Shown: piece after piece, positions 27,789-38,687 of the stretch
Position numbering within the stretch: the first letter of the stretch is position 1
Layout: each line of letters starts with the position of its first letter
Source of the DNA: Williamsoniiplasma lucivorax ATCC 49196
GTDB taxonomy: Bacteria > Bacillota_I > Bacilli_A > Mycoplasmatales > Mycoplasmataceae
Direction: 5' to 3'
Length of the DNA stretch: 48,529 nucleotides
NCBI RefSeq assembly: GCF_000518285.1
Contig: NZ_KI912415.1
Location: forward strand, 1-48,529
The notes under the pieces: generated by a model
Told to the model about the DNA's origin: nothing
Databases searched by the model: none
What the model saw: only the letters and a program-made list of their open reading frames with translations
Translations under genes and position numbers: made by a program

Positions 27789-29239
27789 GGTAAATAGAAA
27801 TGTCCCAAAAATTAAATGCTAAATTTATGTTTTGGAGATGTTTCATTTTGCTTTTTTTTGAAATAAATTCAATTAGAATTTTTTCACCTATTATTATTTG
27901 TTTTTGTTTGTTCTAAATTTTTTGCTTTTGACATTATGTTTTCTTGTGAAAAAGCTTTTTTATCAACTTCAACTAAGACATAAAAATTTTCGTAAAAATT
28001 TGCATATAAATTCCCATCAAAAGTTCTAATAACCATAATTTCTTGTTTGCGAGCCAAGTTAATTCTGTTACCAGCACGATCATAAGTAGCGTAGTGTTTA
28101 TTTTCAAATTTTATAGTTGCTCCATTTGCAGATAGTCTTGTGTAGTGCATTGATAGAGCAAAATCTATGTTTAAATTATGACTACTTCACTCAATGAATT
28201 TATTCTTTGCTTCATCTAATTTAATTGCATGAATTCGATTGTATTTTTCAATGAAATTTTTAATGTATTCATTTGCTTGTTCAATTGTTTGGATATTATT
28301 GATTCTGAATTCTTGTGGGAGTCTACGTTGAAAGCTTTGTCATAATCTTTCAATTTTGCCCTTTGTTTGTGCAACCGAAGTTGTGGTCAAAGCAATTCCT
28401 AATTGATTACACATAAAACCATATTGGGTTTTACTTTGACTAGGATCACCGATTTTTGCAGTAGAATAAAAAACTGTTCTTTTATCAGTTAGGATTTCAA
28501 CAGGGGTTCCATAGGTTAAAAACATTTGTTTTGAGGCCATATAATAGGCATAAAGTGTTTCTTGTTTATCAAAATAAGCACTCAGCACCATGCCCGTTGC
28601 TTCATCAATAAATGCATGCAGTGCTCATTTTTCATCAGAAATTCAATTGTGAATCGAAGCATCTGTTTGCACACATTCACCAAAAAATTCTTTTCTTGGT
28701 TGTGAAGGATGAGCGGTTTTATTATCTAAAATTTCTTCAATTAATAATTTTTCTAATTCACATGGATTTTGTTTTTTTCTTTCTTCAAGTTTTAGTTTTA
28801 GTTTTTTCTTGGTCGCTTTTTTGATGTAAGGTGAAACTAAAAAATGTTCTTCTAATAGGCGAACTAAAGTCTTGTAAGTAATTTTAATTTGCTCCTCTTT
28901 TTCAAGTTTTTCTCAAAAATGTTGGTAACTAAAATCATAATATTTTTCTTTTCTTAATTTTATAATTTTTTGTTTCAGCATTTCTGAAAGTGATTGATTT
29001 GATGGTCTATTGCAATTTTTGTGAATAAAACCATTAACACCTTCGTTTTTAAATCTTTGAATTTTACGATTAATCGTTCTTATTGAACATTCTAGAGTTA
29101 CACTCGCTTTTTGCTTTGTAATATTTTCGTTAACAACTCCTTGAATAATTTCTGCAGCATTTCTTTCCATATAATTTACCTCTTGTCTCATAAACTCACC
29201 TCATTAATAATTATGAGGCTTGGGACATTTCTATTTACC
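27789..29239 (-). mobile_element. IS1202-like (ISNCY family) insertion sequence
   Basis: The 19-base inverted repeats GGTAAATAGAAATGTCCCA (27789-27807) and its exact complement (29221-29239) bound a 1451-bp segment with one transposase gene on the minus strand. TGTC at 27781 and GACA at 29250-29253 may mark the true outer ends. A 28-base direct repeat (AAAAATTCAAATAATTCAAT then GTTAGTCT) lies at 27754-27781 and 29274-29301, in keeping with the long target duplications reported for IS1202. A stretch of 20-34 bases between the right end and its repeat is unexplained. Confidence 0.85.
27812..29191 (-). CDS. transposase, IS1202 group (DDE integrase core)
   Basis: A 459-residue transposase. Residues 1-60 are a helix-turn-helix (TLECSIRTINRKIQRFKNEG). 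The RNase H-like core has Asp177 (QTDASIHNW), Asp236 (ILTDKRTVF) and Glu281 (KGKIERLWQSFQ), with the ISNCY pattern FIDEATG, ETLYAY, YGTPVEILTD and LGIALTTTSVAQTKGK. The frame is unbroken under table 4, with TGA Trp codons, and continues past TGA at 27884-27886 to TAA at 27812. Two ATGs are possible: 29191 (GAGGTGA upstream) and 29170 (AAGAGG upstream). The element looks functional. Confidence 0.88.
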
Positions 29240-29304
29240 GAACTACTGAGACAATATCATTGCCGAATCTACAAAAAATTCAAATAATTCAATGTTAGTC
29301 TTGC

Positions 29305-29319
29305 TTTTTTTTTTTTTTT
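29305..29319 (+). repeat. 15-T homopolymer upstream of the PTS operon
   Basis: Fifteen consecutive Ts lie about 70 bases before the PTS start and directly before a TTGTAA that could serve as a -35. Tracts of this length slip readily in mollicutes. Downstream AT-rich hexamers (TATTTA 29341, TATATA 29368) are weak -10 candidates. Confidence 0.7.
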
Positions 29320-29386
29320 GTAAGAACATCATAATGAAAATATTTAATATGAGCATAAATTTTTATTTATATAAGGGTTATGTTAA

Positions 29387-31531
29387 ATGGAAAAACTTTT
29401 CAAAGAAAAATACATTTTCTTAAATGTTGATGTGAAAGATATTGATGATTTATTTGATAAATTTTCTGAAATAGCATTTAACAATAATATTGCTAATAGC
29501 AAAAATGTTTTAGTTGACGCTTTCAAATCAAGAGAATCTCTTTCTTCTACTGGTTTGGAGGATGGCATTGCCATTCCGCATGCTAGAGTTGCTGCTATTA
29601 ATCAACCAACCATTTTCTTTATTCGATTAAAAGAAAACATTATTTGAGAAACTTTTGATAATTCTAATGTTAATACAGTAATTATGCTATTTATTCCAGA
29701 AACTCAAGGTAATTATCTTGATATTCTTGCAAATATTGCACAAAAACTTATGAAACCAGAATTCAGAAATCAATTGAAAAGTTCCAACTCTAAGAAAGAG
29801 ATTGTTAACTTATTAACATCTGAAAATAAAGTAATTGATCAAGTTGATATAAAAATAAATGAAACATCAAATTCAATTTCCATAAAAAAAATCGTTGGTA
29901 TAACAGCTTGTGCAACGGGTGTTGTTCATACATATATGGCTCGCGAAGCTTTGTTAAAAGCTGGAAAAGAAATGAATTGAGATGTTCGTGTTGAAACTCA
30001 AGGGCAAAAAGGTCCGGAATTTCCATTGACAGAATTAGAAATCCAAAATGCTGATGTGGTTATTTTGGCAGTTGATATTACGATTGATTTAGAACGTTTT
30101 ATTGGAAAAAAATATTATAAAATAGGTACCAAAGCAGTTGTCCATGATCCTAAAAAGATAATAGAAATTGCTTTAGATAAAGGTCAAATTTTATCTTCTC
30201 AAGAAACCGAAAATAGTGATGGATTTAAAGTTAAAAATCGTAAAATTTGAACACAACATCTAATGAGTGGCTTTTCATTCATGATTCCATTTCTTGTCTT
30301 TGCAGGAATTGTCTTCGCAATAACAAATGGAATTGCAAAAGGCAGTTATGGTGTTTGATTAGATTTTAATGGTAATTGAGAACAAACCACAATGACATTC
30401 ACTAAAATCGGAATAAGTTTACCACAAGGTGTAGAACCTAATCATTGGTTAACTCCAGATGGTCAGGGAACTTATACTGCTGTGATTAATGGATGGGGAA
30501 TTGCAATTATATATTATTTAAATAATTTTGCAGGCATTGGTTTTATGGTTATATCTCCAATTCTGGGTGCTTATATTGCCAACTCTATTGCCGGAAGAAG
30601 TGCAATTACTCCAGCCTTTGTTTTAACCTGAGCTGGAACAAATCCTACTATGTGATTAAAGTGAGGACCTTTTGCTAATGATGATATAATTGATCAATTT
30701 CCAAAAAGTGGTTCAGGAATTTTTATGGCAATAATTTTAGGGTTTGTAATTGGTTATACAGTCAGATGAATAAATACAAAATGGAAAATCCATAAACACA
30801 TTAAACCAATCATGCCGATTATTATAATCCCGGTTTTTGTCTCATTATTTTTTGGTTTCTTTCTAATACTAATTGCTGGTAATGCATTTGGATATGTAAT
30901 GAGTAAATTTACTCAAGGCTTAAAACTTTTAGAAGAAAATAAAATCGGAATGGCTGGATTAGGTTTACTTTTAGGAATGCTTGCTGGAGTTGATATGGGT
31001 GGCCCCATCAATAAAATTGCATCATTTGGAGCAACAGCACTATTATTTACAGATGGTGGAAAGGCAATGGGGGTTGTGGCTGCATCATTTGCAATTGCAC
31101 CTCTTGGATCCGGGATTGCAACCATGATTTTTAAAAAAAAATTTAAAGATGATAAAGATTTAGGTAAAAATGCAATAATTTTAGGATTTATGGGTGCTTC
31201 AGAAGGGGCTATTCCATTTGCATTGAAATATACCTGAGCAGCAATTGCTGCCAATATTATTGGGTCAGGAATTGCCGGGATGTTTGCTGGAATCTTCCAA
31301 GTTTCTGGATGAGTAGGTGCTTGAGGTGGACCAATTATTGCTTTATTTGGTGGGGTAACAACTTGAGGCATGAGTTATATTGGAATTCTTTGATATCTCT
31401 TAGCTATTGCAATTGGAGTTGGTGTTCAAATCATCATATTTAGAACTTTGGTAAAAATTAAAGATAATGATAAATCTACAAATAAACTAGTGTTTATAAA
31501 AAACAAAAAGATAAAAAATTATTTAAATTAA
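29387..31531 (+). CDS. PTS fructose-type transporter, EIIABC
   Basis: A 714-residue three-domain permease that imports and phosphorylates a sugar. EIIA is at 1-145 with the phosphohistidine His65 in GIAIPHARV. EIIB is at about 168-270 with the phosphocysteine Cys175 in ITACATGVVHTYMA. EIIC spans about 285-700 with some nine membrane segments (GFSFMIPFLVFAGIVFAI, GMLAGVDMGGPINKIA, GFMGASEGAIPFA). These are fructose-family signatures; mannose- or allulose-type substrates cannot be excluded. Numerous TGA codons are Trp. AAGGG precedes the ATG. It is 36 bases upstream of the ABC ATPase gene and probably cotranscribed with it; an IS lies just upstream. Confidence 0.92.
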
Positions 31532-31567
31532 ATTCCAACAAAGCAAGAAAATGAAAGGATCAAATCT

Positions 31568-33076
31568 ATGGAAAAAATATTTAATCAAAAAATATTAGAG
31601 AAACCACTACTAGTTCTAAACGATATTAAAAAAAGTTTTGATAGCACCCTTGCGTTAAAAGGTGTTTATTTAAGAGCTTTTTCAGGAAAAGCGATGGGAA
31701 TTTTAGGAGAAAATGGGGCAGGTAAATCTACATTAATGAATATTTTAAGTGGAGTTTTTCCAGCAACTTCTGGTCATTTAATTTGAAATGGCATACAACA
31801 TGATCATTTTAGAAATATTAAAGAAGCTGAACATTTAGGAATATCTATTATTCATCAAGAAATTACTTGTTTTAATGATATGACGGTAATTGATAACATC
31901 TTTGCCGGACATGAAATTAACAACTTTGGGCTTATTAATTATAAAAAACAAAAAAGTGCGGCAACTAAAATATTTAATTTATTGAAATTAGATATTAGCT
32001 TTAATGAACAAATGTCAAAACTAACAATTGCTGAACAACAAATGGTTGAGATTGCAAAAGCGATGTTAAGACAAAGTAAGTTAATTATCTTTGATGAACC
32101 AACATCGTCATTAAGTCGAGTTGATGCAGAAAACCTTTTTAAAATTATTTTAAAACTAAAAAATGAAAAAATGGCAATTTGCTATATTTCTCATAAACTA
32201 GAAGAAATTCCAATTGTTTGTGATTTTATCACTATCATTCGTGATGGTAATTACATTGGTGAATACTTAGTTAATGAATTAACCGAAGATCAAATTATTG
32301 CAAAAATGGTTGGGAGAGAAATTTTAGAAAAATATCCCAAAAAAGATCAATTAATAAAAAAAGATATTCTTTTTAAAGTCGAAGATTTATCTAATGATTT
32401 TGTTAAAAATATTAATTTTGTTTTGTATAAAAATGAAATTCTTGGATTTTCTGGATTAGTTGGAGCTCGGCGAACCGAATTATTCAAATCGCTAATTGGG
32501 TATTACCCAAAAGATACGGGTAGATTTTTTCTAGAAGATGAAAACATTGCATTACATGGTGTTAGTTCTGCCATTAAAAAAGGTATCTATTATGTGACAG
32601 AAGATAGAAAAAATGATGGCTTATTATTAGATGAAACTATAAAACGAAACATATCGCTGTCTTCCTTGAAAAAAATTTCTTTTTTGAATTTTATTAATTT
32701 AAAAAAGGAAAAAAATATCACTAATCAATACAAAGAAAAAATGTCCATTAAAACTAGTAATTTAGAAAATCTAGTTAGAAGTTTGAGTGGGGGTAATCAA
32801 CAAAAAGTATTATTAGCCAAAGCATTTGCAGCCAAACCTAAAATAATGATTTTTGATGAACCTACTAGAGGTGTGGATGTCGGGAGTAGAAGAGAGATCT
32901 ATGACTTAATTTATGAAGCGAAAAGAAATGGCATTGGAGTAATTGTTATTTCAAGTGATTTACCAGAAGTGGTTGGATTGTGCAATAGAGTCATTGTTAT
33001 GAAACATGGAGAAATTTCAAAAGAAATTGAAGGTGTTAATCTAACCCCTGAAGAAGTAATTAAATATGCAATATAG
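31568..33076 (+). CDS. sugar ABC transporter ATPase, RbsA-like (two ATPase domains)
   Basis: A 502-residue tandem ATPase of the carbohydrate uptake 2 family (RbsA/XylG/FrcA). The first domain has Walker A GENGAGKST (47-55), a signature-like LTIAEQQMVEIAKAM and Walker B LIIFDEPTSSL. The second has the degenerate Walker A region GLVGARRTELF typical of RbsA, a true signature LSGGNQQKV and IMIFDEPTRGVD. One TGA (31784) is Trp. GAAAGGATC precedes the ATG. It powers the permease and binding protein encoded next. Ribose or fructose is possible; there is no rbsD or ribokinase-specific partner to decide. Confidence 0.9.
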
Positions 33077-33091
33077 AAAGAGGGAATAGAT

Positions 33092-34852
33092 ATGAAACAA
33101 ATATTAAAGAAAAACAATAAAAAAATTATCTTGGGCCAGATTGAATCTCGGGTGAATTCTGAAAAATTTGTAATCAAAAAATTCTATCAAAATAAAATTG
33201 AAAAGAAACAAGATTATATCTTTCTCTTGGCAACTTATAGAGATAATTGTTTAGCTGATTTAAGAAATAAAATCGTTGATTTAGAAAAAGAAAAAGAAAA
33301 AGCTTTAACTGATTTAGAATATAAATTCAAAAATTTAGAAATTTTTGAAAATGAATTTAAGATTAAAAAGGCATTAATTGAAAATGGTGAATTTGCAAAT
33401 TTTAATGAGAAAATTTCTAAAATAAATAAAAAAATTGAAGCCAAAGAAATCAAATGGAATAAATTAATTTCTAAAAAAACGTTGCAAAACAAAACTAAGA
33501 TATCAAAGTTCAATACAAAACAAGAACTTGAATTACATAAAATCGATAAAAAAAGTCAAAAAATCAATTTAGATCTAGAAAATAGCATTCAAAAACTACA
33601 AGAAATGGATGAAGAAGATTTAAAATATAGAGAAAATAGAATACAAAATTCAAAAATTGTCATTAAGAAAAAAGAATTAGATCAACTTGCGCAAAATAAA
33701 GCAATTGGTCCGCTTCGATTTGAAGAATTAAGAGAAGAGTACAATAATAAAATTGATGACTTGATAGATAAATCTAATTCAATAAATGAAACCAAATATT
33801 CAAAAAGATATTCATCTATCATTCAAAAAGATTTTCTATTTGCTTTTAGTAACAAATCAAAAATCGTAAAAAAAGGTTTAGATACAGTTAATGCGATTAA
33901 GTTAATTTTTATAATTATGATTTTTGCTATAGCTGTCGGAATTGTAGAACCAGGCTTCTTTTCAACTAATAATTGAAAAAACATCTTTTATTTAAATGCA
34001 GATATTGGTTGTATGGCCATTGGTGTCACAATTATTATTTTAACTGGAGGAATTGATTTATCTATCGGTTCTACAATGGCGTTTGCCACAGCCATGACGG
34101 CTAAGTTGATCTTAGGCGGTCTTGATATTGGCATTGTCTTACTTGCCGTAGTTGCATTTTGTGCAGCTTCTGGATTAATCTCCGGAATCTTTGTAAGTAT
34201 CTTGAGATTTCCGCCGTTTATTATCACATTAATTTTAATGATGATTTGACGTGGTTCAACACAATTTTTATTAGGTAACGTTTCGCAAGCATTTGACAGT
34301 AGTTTTTTAACTCAATTAATCCAAACAGAATTCTTGGGATTAAGTGCTGTAGTTTGGATCATGTTTGCATTAGCAATCGTAACGTTCATAATCTTGAAAT
34401 TTACAGTTTATGGACGCCATGTTTATGCTATTGGAGGAAATTATCGTAGTGCTCAACTTTCAGGAATAAAAACCAAAACTGTTTTAGCTTCCGTGTATGT
34501 TTTGGCTGGTTTTTGTGTGGGGATTGGCTCAATTATTTATAATGCAAGAATTCAAACAGCCGCACCTTCAGCCGGTAATGCTTGGGAATTGGATGCTATT
34601 GCTTGTGTTGTTCTCGGCGGAACTTTATTAACCGGAGGAAAGGGTGGAATAGTTCTAACAATGCTCGGTTGATTCACAATGAGTGTACTTAAAAATGCTT
34701 TAAATTTAGTGGGTCTTTCAAGTGACATTCAATTAATCTTAAAAGGGTTAATTATTATGGTTGCTGTTCTAACAAATACAGAATATAAAATAGTCAAAAA
34801 AATCAAATTATGATTTATTAAACAATATAACCAACTTAAATTATTTTTATAA
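33092..34852 (+). CDS. sugar ABC transporter permease, RbsC-like, with long N-terminal coiled coil
   Basis: A 586-residue protein. The C-terminal 310 residues are an RbsC-type permease (ILTGGIDLSIGSTMAFATAM, the hallmark of this family; FPPFIITL; YAIGGNYRSAQLSGI; GNAWELDAIACVVLGGT). The first 265 residues are a Lys/Glu/Asn-rich coiled coil with no membrane segment, absent from the roughly 320-residue family members elsewhere. Translation starts at an ATG with AAGAGGG, and the frame is continuous. TGA at 33974 and later are Trp. A similar charged coiled coil sits inside PotCD. Its role is unknown; scaffolding or cytoskeletal tethering is conjecture. Confidence 0.88.
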
Positions 34853-34877
34853 ATTAAAGTTGGTGGAAAGATTTAAA

Positions 34878-35951
34878 ATGAAAAAAATATTAAGTTTACT
34901 AGCTAGTGCTAGTCTAATTGCAACATCAGCTTCTGCCGTAGTTGCATGTAACAAAGGTGGGGGAGATTCAATTGGATTGTTAATCTCAAATTATAATAAT
35001 GCTTATTTCCAAAATATGATGAAAGCCGGAAAAGAATATGCAAAAGAAAAAGGTTACACATTAAATACTTATGATTCAAAAGGAACTGTTGATGGTTCAC
35101 TTGATGTTGAAAATGTGCAAGCTTCAATGACTAAAGGGGATAAAGCAATTATTATCAACCCAGCCAATGTTAAACAAAACAAGGCCATTACTCCAGCACT
35201 AAAGGCGAACATTCCGGTTATTAATATTGATACTGAATATGATTCAGCAGTTGGAGAAAGAGGAGCGGCAGCATTTGTTTCAGAACAAACAGAAGCAAGT
35301 AATCAAATGTTTGATGCTATTTATAAAAAAATATATGGTGAAGCTCCAAGTGAAACCAACAAAAGCAAGAAAGTTAAAGTTTATGCAATGTGATCTAACC
35401 AAGATAATGATGCAGAACAAAAAAGATTTAAAGGATTTGTCTTGGACAACGCAGATTGAATTCAACTTGTAAATCGACCAGGTACTGGTTACCACCAAGG
35501 AAGTGTTGCTAAAGAAAACCAAAATACAGGAGATGGAGCAGGAGATACTTTAACTAATGAATGAAACGGAGACAACTCTGCTAAAAATGCACATGTTATT
35601 TGAGCAGGAAATGATCCAATGGCTTTAGGGATGAAAAAAGCAATTGATTTATCACCTTCAATGAAAACATGATTTAGTGCACAAGAGGATGGAACAAATC
35701 TACGAAAAGGATTTATTTCTGGATTCGATGGTTCAGAAGATGTTGCTTCAGATCTTGGTAAATGAAAAGAAACAGAAAGAAACCATATTTATATCACTGT
35801 AAAACAGGAATATAAAAATATTGTTGCAGCAGCAATTGATAAAGCAATTGAATTGATTAAATCAAAAGACCCAGCACCTAAAAACTTTACTGAATCAACA
35901 AAAGTTCCTGCAAGTTTAATGTTTGCACCTGGTGAAGGGACAAAAAAATAA
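34878..35951 (+). CDS. sugar-binding lipoprotein, RbsB-like
   Basis: A 357-residue periplasmic-binding-protein-type lipoprotein. Its signal peptide ends in SAVVAC with Cys24. The mature part begins as in ribose/galactose binders (IGLLISNYNNAYFQNMMKAGKEYAKEKGYTL) and continues AIIINPANVKQNKAITPALKANIPVINID, then the second lobe with VIWAGNDPMALGMKKAI and ISGFDGSEDV. I start at ATG 34878 after GGTGGAAAG; the in-frame TTG at 34860 is upstream of that site. Many TGA codons are Trp. It is the extracellular receptor of the importer, anchored by lipid because there is no periplasm. Confidence 0.92.
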
Positions 35952-35974
35952 AAAATAACTTAAATTTATAATTT

Positions 35975-36012
35975 AAATTTCATCTAAATTTCCAAATTGA
36001 GATGAAATTTTA
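35975..36012 (+). terminator. hairpin between the sugar-binding lipoprotein and the kinase
   Basis: AAATTTCATCT pairs with AGATGAAATTT (36000-36010) over a 14-base loop and is followed by TTATT. The T run is short, so partial termination may only lower kinase expression. Confidence 0.55.
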
Positions 36013-36037
36013 TTGCATTAAAAAAGGATGGAAATTT

Positions 36038-36955
36038 ATGAAAAATAAAAAAACTATTTGTAGCATTGGTGAAATTTTGATTGATGCTTACAACATAAAC
36101 GGTGAAGAAAAATTTGAAATAGGTGGAGCTTCATTTAATGTAGCTGTTTCGTTAAAAACATTAGGAAATGAGATTTTATTTTTCGGTGCAATTGGAAACG
36201 ATGAATATGCTCAAAAAATGTTAGAAACATTTGCTTCATATGAATTAAACACCAAATATTTAAAAAATGTAAACAATCACTCAACAATTGCAAAGGTCAT
36301 TTTAGATAAAAATAATGATCGCAATTTTATTTTTACTAAAGGTGCTGATCAAAATTTTGATTTGGACTTAAATTTAATTGATAAAAAAATTGATTTTATT
36401 CATTTTGGTAGTGCAACAGCTTTTTTGAATGGAAAATTGGAAATTTCATATTTTAAATTGTTAGATTATGCCTTAAAAAATAACATACCCTATTCTTTTG
36501 ATCCAAATTATCGAGATAACTTAATTAATAATTCTAAAATACTTGAAGAATATAAAAAGAAATGCCTAATTTTTATAAAAAATGCTACTTTTATAAAGTT
36601 TTCAACAGAAGAAGCTTACCTTCTTTCTGGTTTAAACAATATTGAAAATAGTTTGTTATTTTTTGGAAATCTTAATCCATCTGCTTTAATTTGCATTACT
36701 CAAGGCAAGGAAGACACCTTATTTTATTGAAAGGCAAAAACTTACTATGTTCCAATTAAAAAAATAGCAAATGTTATTGATACAACAGGAGCTGGAGATG
36801 CTTTTGTTAGTGGAGTTATACATTACTTATTAAAGTACAATTTTTCATCAAAAAGTAGCGCCAAAGAAATTTTAAAAATTATTAAATTAGGCAATGAATT
36901 TGCAAGCAAAAATGTTGAGTACTTGGGAGCACTAACATTCTTGAATTATATTTAG
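36038..36955 (+). CDS. PfkB-family sugar kinase, probably fructokinase
   Basis: A 305-residue ribokinase-fold kinase. The N-terminal signature GGASFNVAVSLKTLG and the catalytic ATP-binding motif DTTGAGDAF with Asp254 as base are clear; SFDPNYRDNL fits fructokinases, where ribokinases usually differ. I start at ATG 36038 after AAAGGATGG; an in-frame ATG at 36002 lies in the preceding hairpin. TGA at 36728 is Trp. Next to a sugar ABC importer and a fructose-type PTS, it most likely phosphorylates the sugar that the ABC system brings in unmodified. Confidence 0.88.
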
Positions 36956-36975
36956 TATTATTTGTGTGTTTGTTG

Positions 36976-37046
36976 TTTTGGAACCAAACCAAATACCTTA
37001 TTTTGACTCACGAAAATAATTTTATTTTATTTTAGTTTGGTTCAAA
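36976..37046. promoter_or_regulatory. 20-base near-perfect inverted repeat before tpiA
   Basis: TTTTGGAACCAAACCAAATA (36976-36995) and TATTTTAGTTTGGTTCAAA (37028-37046) pair with one extra base and one mismatch over a 32-base spacer. It may be a weak terminator for the kinase or an operator; its right arm covers the likely -35 of the tpiA promoter. Confidence 0.5.
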
Positions 37047-37064
37047 AACAAAAGGGTTTATAAT
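37037..37064 (+). promoter_or_regulatory. candidate tpiA promoter
   Basis: TATAAT at 37059-37064 with TTGGTT 16 bases upstream; the tpiA ATG follows at 37091. Confidence 0.55.
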
Positions 37065-37090
37065 TTAAAAGTATGAAAAGGAATGATAAT

Positions 37091-37837
37091 ATGAGAAAAA
37101 AAATAATTTTCGGAAATTGAAAAATGAACGGAACAAACACAGAGGTGAAAGCCTTTTTAAAATTAGTTGATAAAAAGGTAAAAAACACTGATGTTGTAGC
37201 TGGATTAGGATTACCATTCACAGCTTTACAAACCGGAGTTAAGAAAGCAAAAAACGTGAAAATTGCTGCTGAAAATGTCCATTTTCATCAAAATGGTGCA
37301 TATACAGGTGAAGTTTCAATCGCCATGTTACAAGAAATTGGTGTGGGATATGTGATTATTGGACATTCTGAAAGAAGAGAGATGTTCAATGAAACTGATC
37401 AAAGTGTTAATGCTAAAGCAATTGCTTTATTAGCAAACAACATGACCCCAATTATTTGTTGTGGAGAAACATTAGCAACAAAAGAAGCTGGCAATACAGT
37501 TAAATTTGTTAATGCTCAAATTAAAGCAGCTTACAAAACAATTAGTAAAGAAGATGCTGTGAAAACAATTATTGCTTATGAACCAATTTGAGCTATTGGA
37601 ACTGGTAAAACAGCCACTGCTCAAGATGCTCAAGATGTATGTAAAGCAATTCGTCAGAATTTAGCTAAAATTTATGACAAACCAACAGCTGAACAAATGA
37701 TTATTCAATATGGTGGTTCAGTCAAACCAGCCAACATTAAAGAATTAATGGAACAACAAGATATTGATGGAGCATTAGTTGGTGGAGCGAGTTTAGTCGC
37801 TGAAGATTACATCGCTTTAATTAACTATAATAACTAA
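37091..37837 (+). CDS. tpiA: triosephosphate isomerase
   Basis: A 248-residue TIM barrel interconverting dihydroxyacetone phosphate and glyceraldehyde-3-phosphate. Catalytic residues are visible: Lys11 in FGNWKMNG, His92 in IIGHSERRE, Glu164 in AYEPIWAIGTGK, and the phosphate-binding GGSVKPAN and GGASL near the end. TGA codons for Trp fall in FGNWKMN and EPIWAIG. The start ATG lies eight bases after AAAAGGA. The stop is one base before the ATG of the HAD gene, and gpmI follows, making a short glycolytic operon. Confidence 0.96.
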
Positions 37838-37838
37838 G

Positions 37839-38678
37839 ATGCAAAAAATTAAATTATTAGCACTTGATATGGATGGAACTGCATATCATCGCATGGGGTA
37901 TGTCATTGAAGAAAACATTAAACCAATTCAAACCGCTTTAAAGCAAGGCGTGGAAGTGGTTTTTGTGACTGGACGACCGGTCCATTCCCGTCCCAACCAA
38001 ATCATTGAAAATGGTTTTGCTAAAGACGATCAAGCAATCATTATTGGTTATAATGGAGGAGCAATTTATAATATTGCTCAAAAAAAGATTATTAAAAAAG
38101 ATCCAATTAAAGCTGATTTGGTGCGCAAGGCTTTCGCTTTAGCTGAACAACCTGAATTTGCTGGTTCAATTTTATGAGCTTATGTTGATGATTTACAAAC
38201 TGTGGTGACGAATGTCGCTCAACCAAGTCATGTGGCTAATAAACCAAATGAATATCTTGATGAAATGAAATTTTTTGATGGTAACTTTGCGGAATGAAAA
38301 GAGATCACACCAACTTTTAACAATGATTGTTTTAAAATGATTGCTTTTGCTGCCCGCCCAGGATTTATTCAAGCTTTAGCAGATCTAGGTTTTGAAGTGG
38401 CTTTAGATGGGCGCACAACATCAGAGGTGAATGCTCCTGGAATTAACAAAGCACATGCTTTGAAATGATTGCTTGATCAATTAAAAATTGATCAAGCACA
38501 CACAATGGCAGTTGGTGATGGCAATAATGATATCGCCATGATTAAATTTGTTGGGTGTGGTGTGTCAATTGCCAACTCAGTTGAAGCAGTGAAAAGTGTT
38601 GCCAAATTACATATTCCTTTAACAAATGTTGAAGGTGCGGTGGCACATATTATTGAACAATATGTTTTAAAAAAATAA
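37839..38678 (+). CDS. Cof-type HAD-superfamily phosphatase
   Basis: A 279-residue HAD hydrolase. Motif I is LALDMDGTAY (nucleophile Asp), motif II VFVTGRP, and the final motif VGDGNNDIAMIKFVGCGVSIANS, with GINKAHALKWLLDQL between. The C2-type cap in the middle is that of the Cof/YidA subfamily, whose members dephosphorylate sugar phosphates and pyridoxal or flavin phosphates. TGA codons at 38175, 38295 and 38466 are Trp. The gene starts one base after the tpiA stop, so translation is probably coupled. The substrate cannot be read from sequence. Confidence 0.9.
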
Positions 38679-38687
38679 GGAGAAAAT

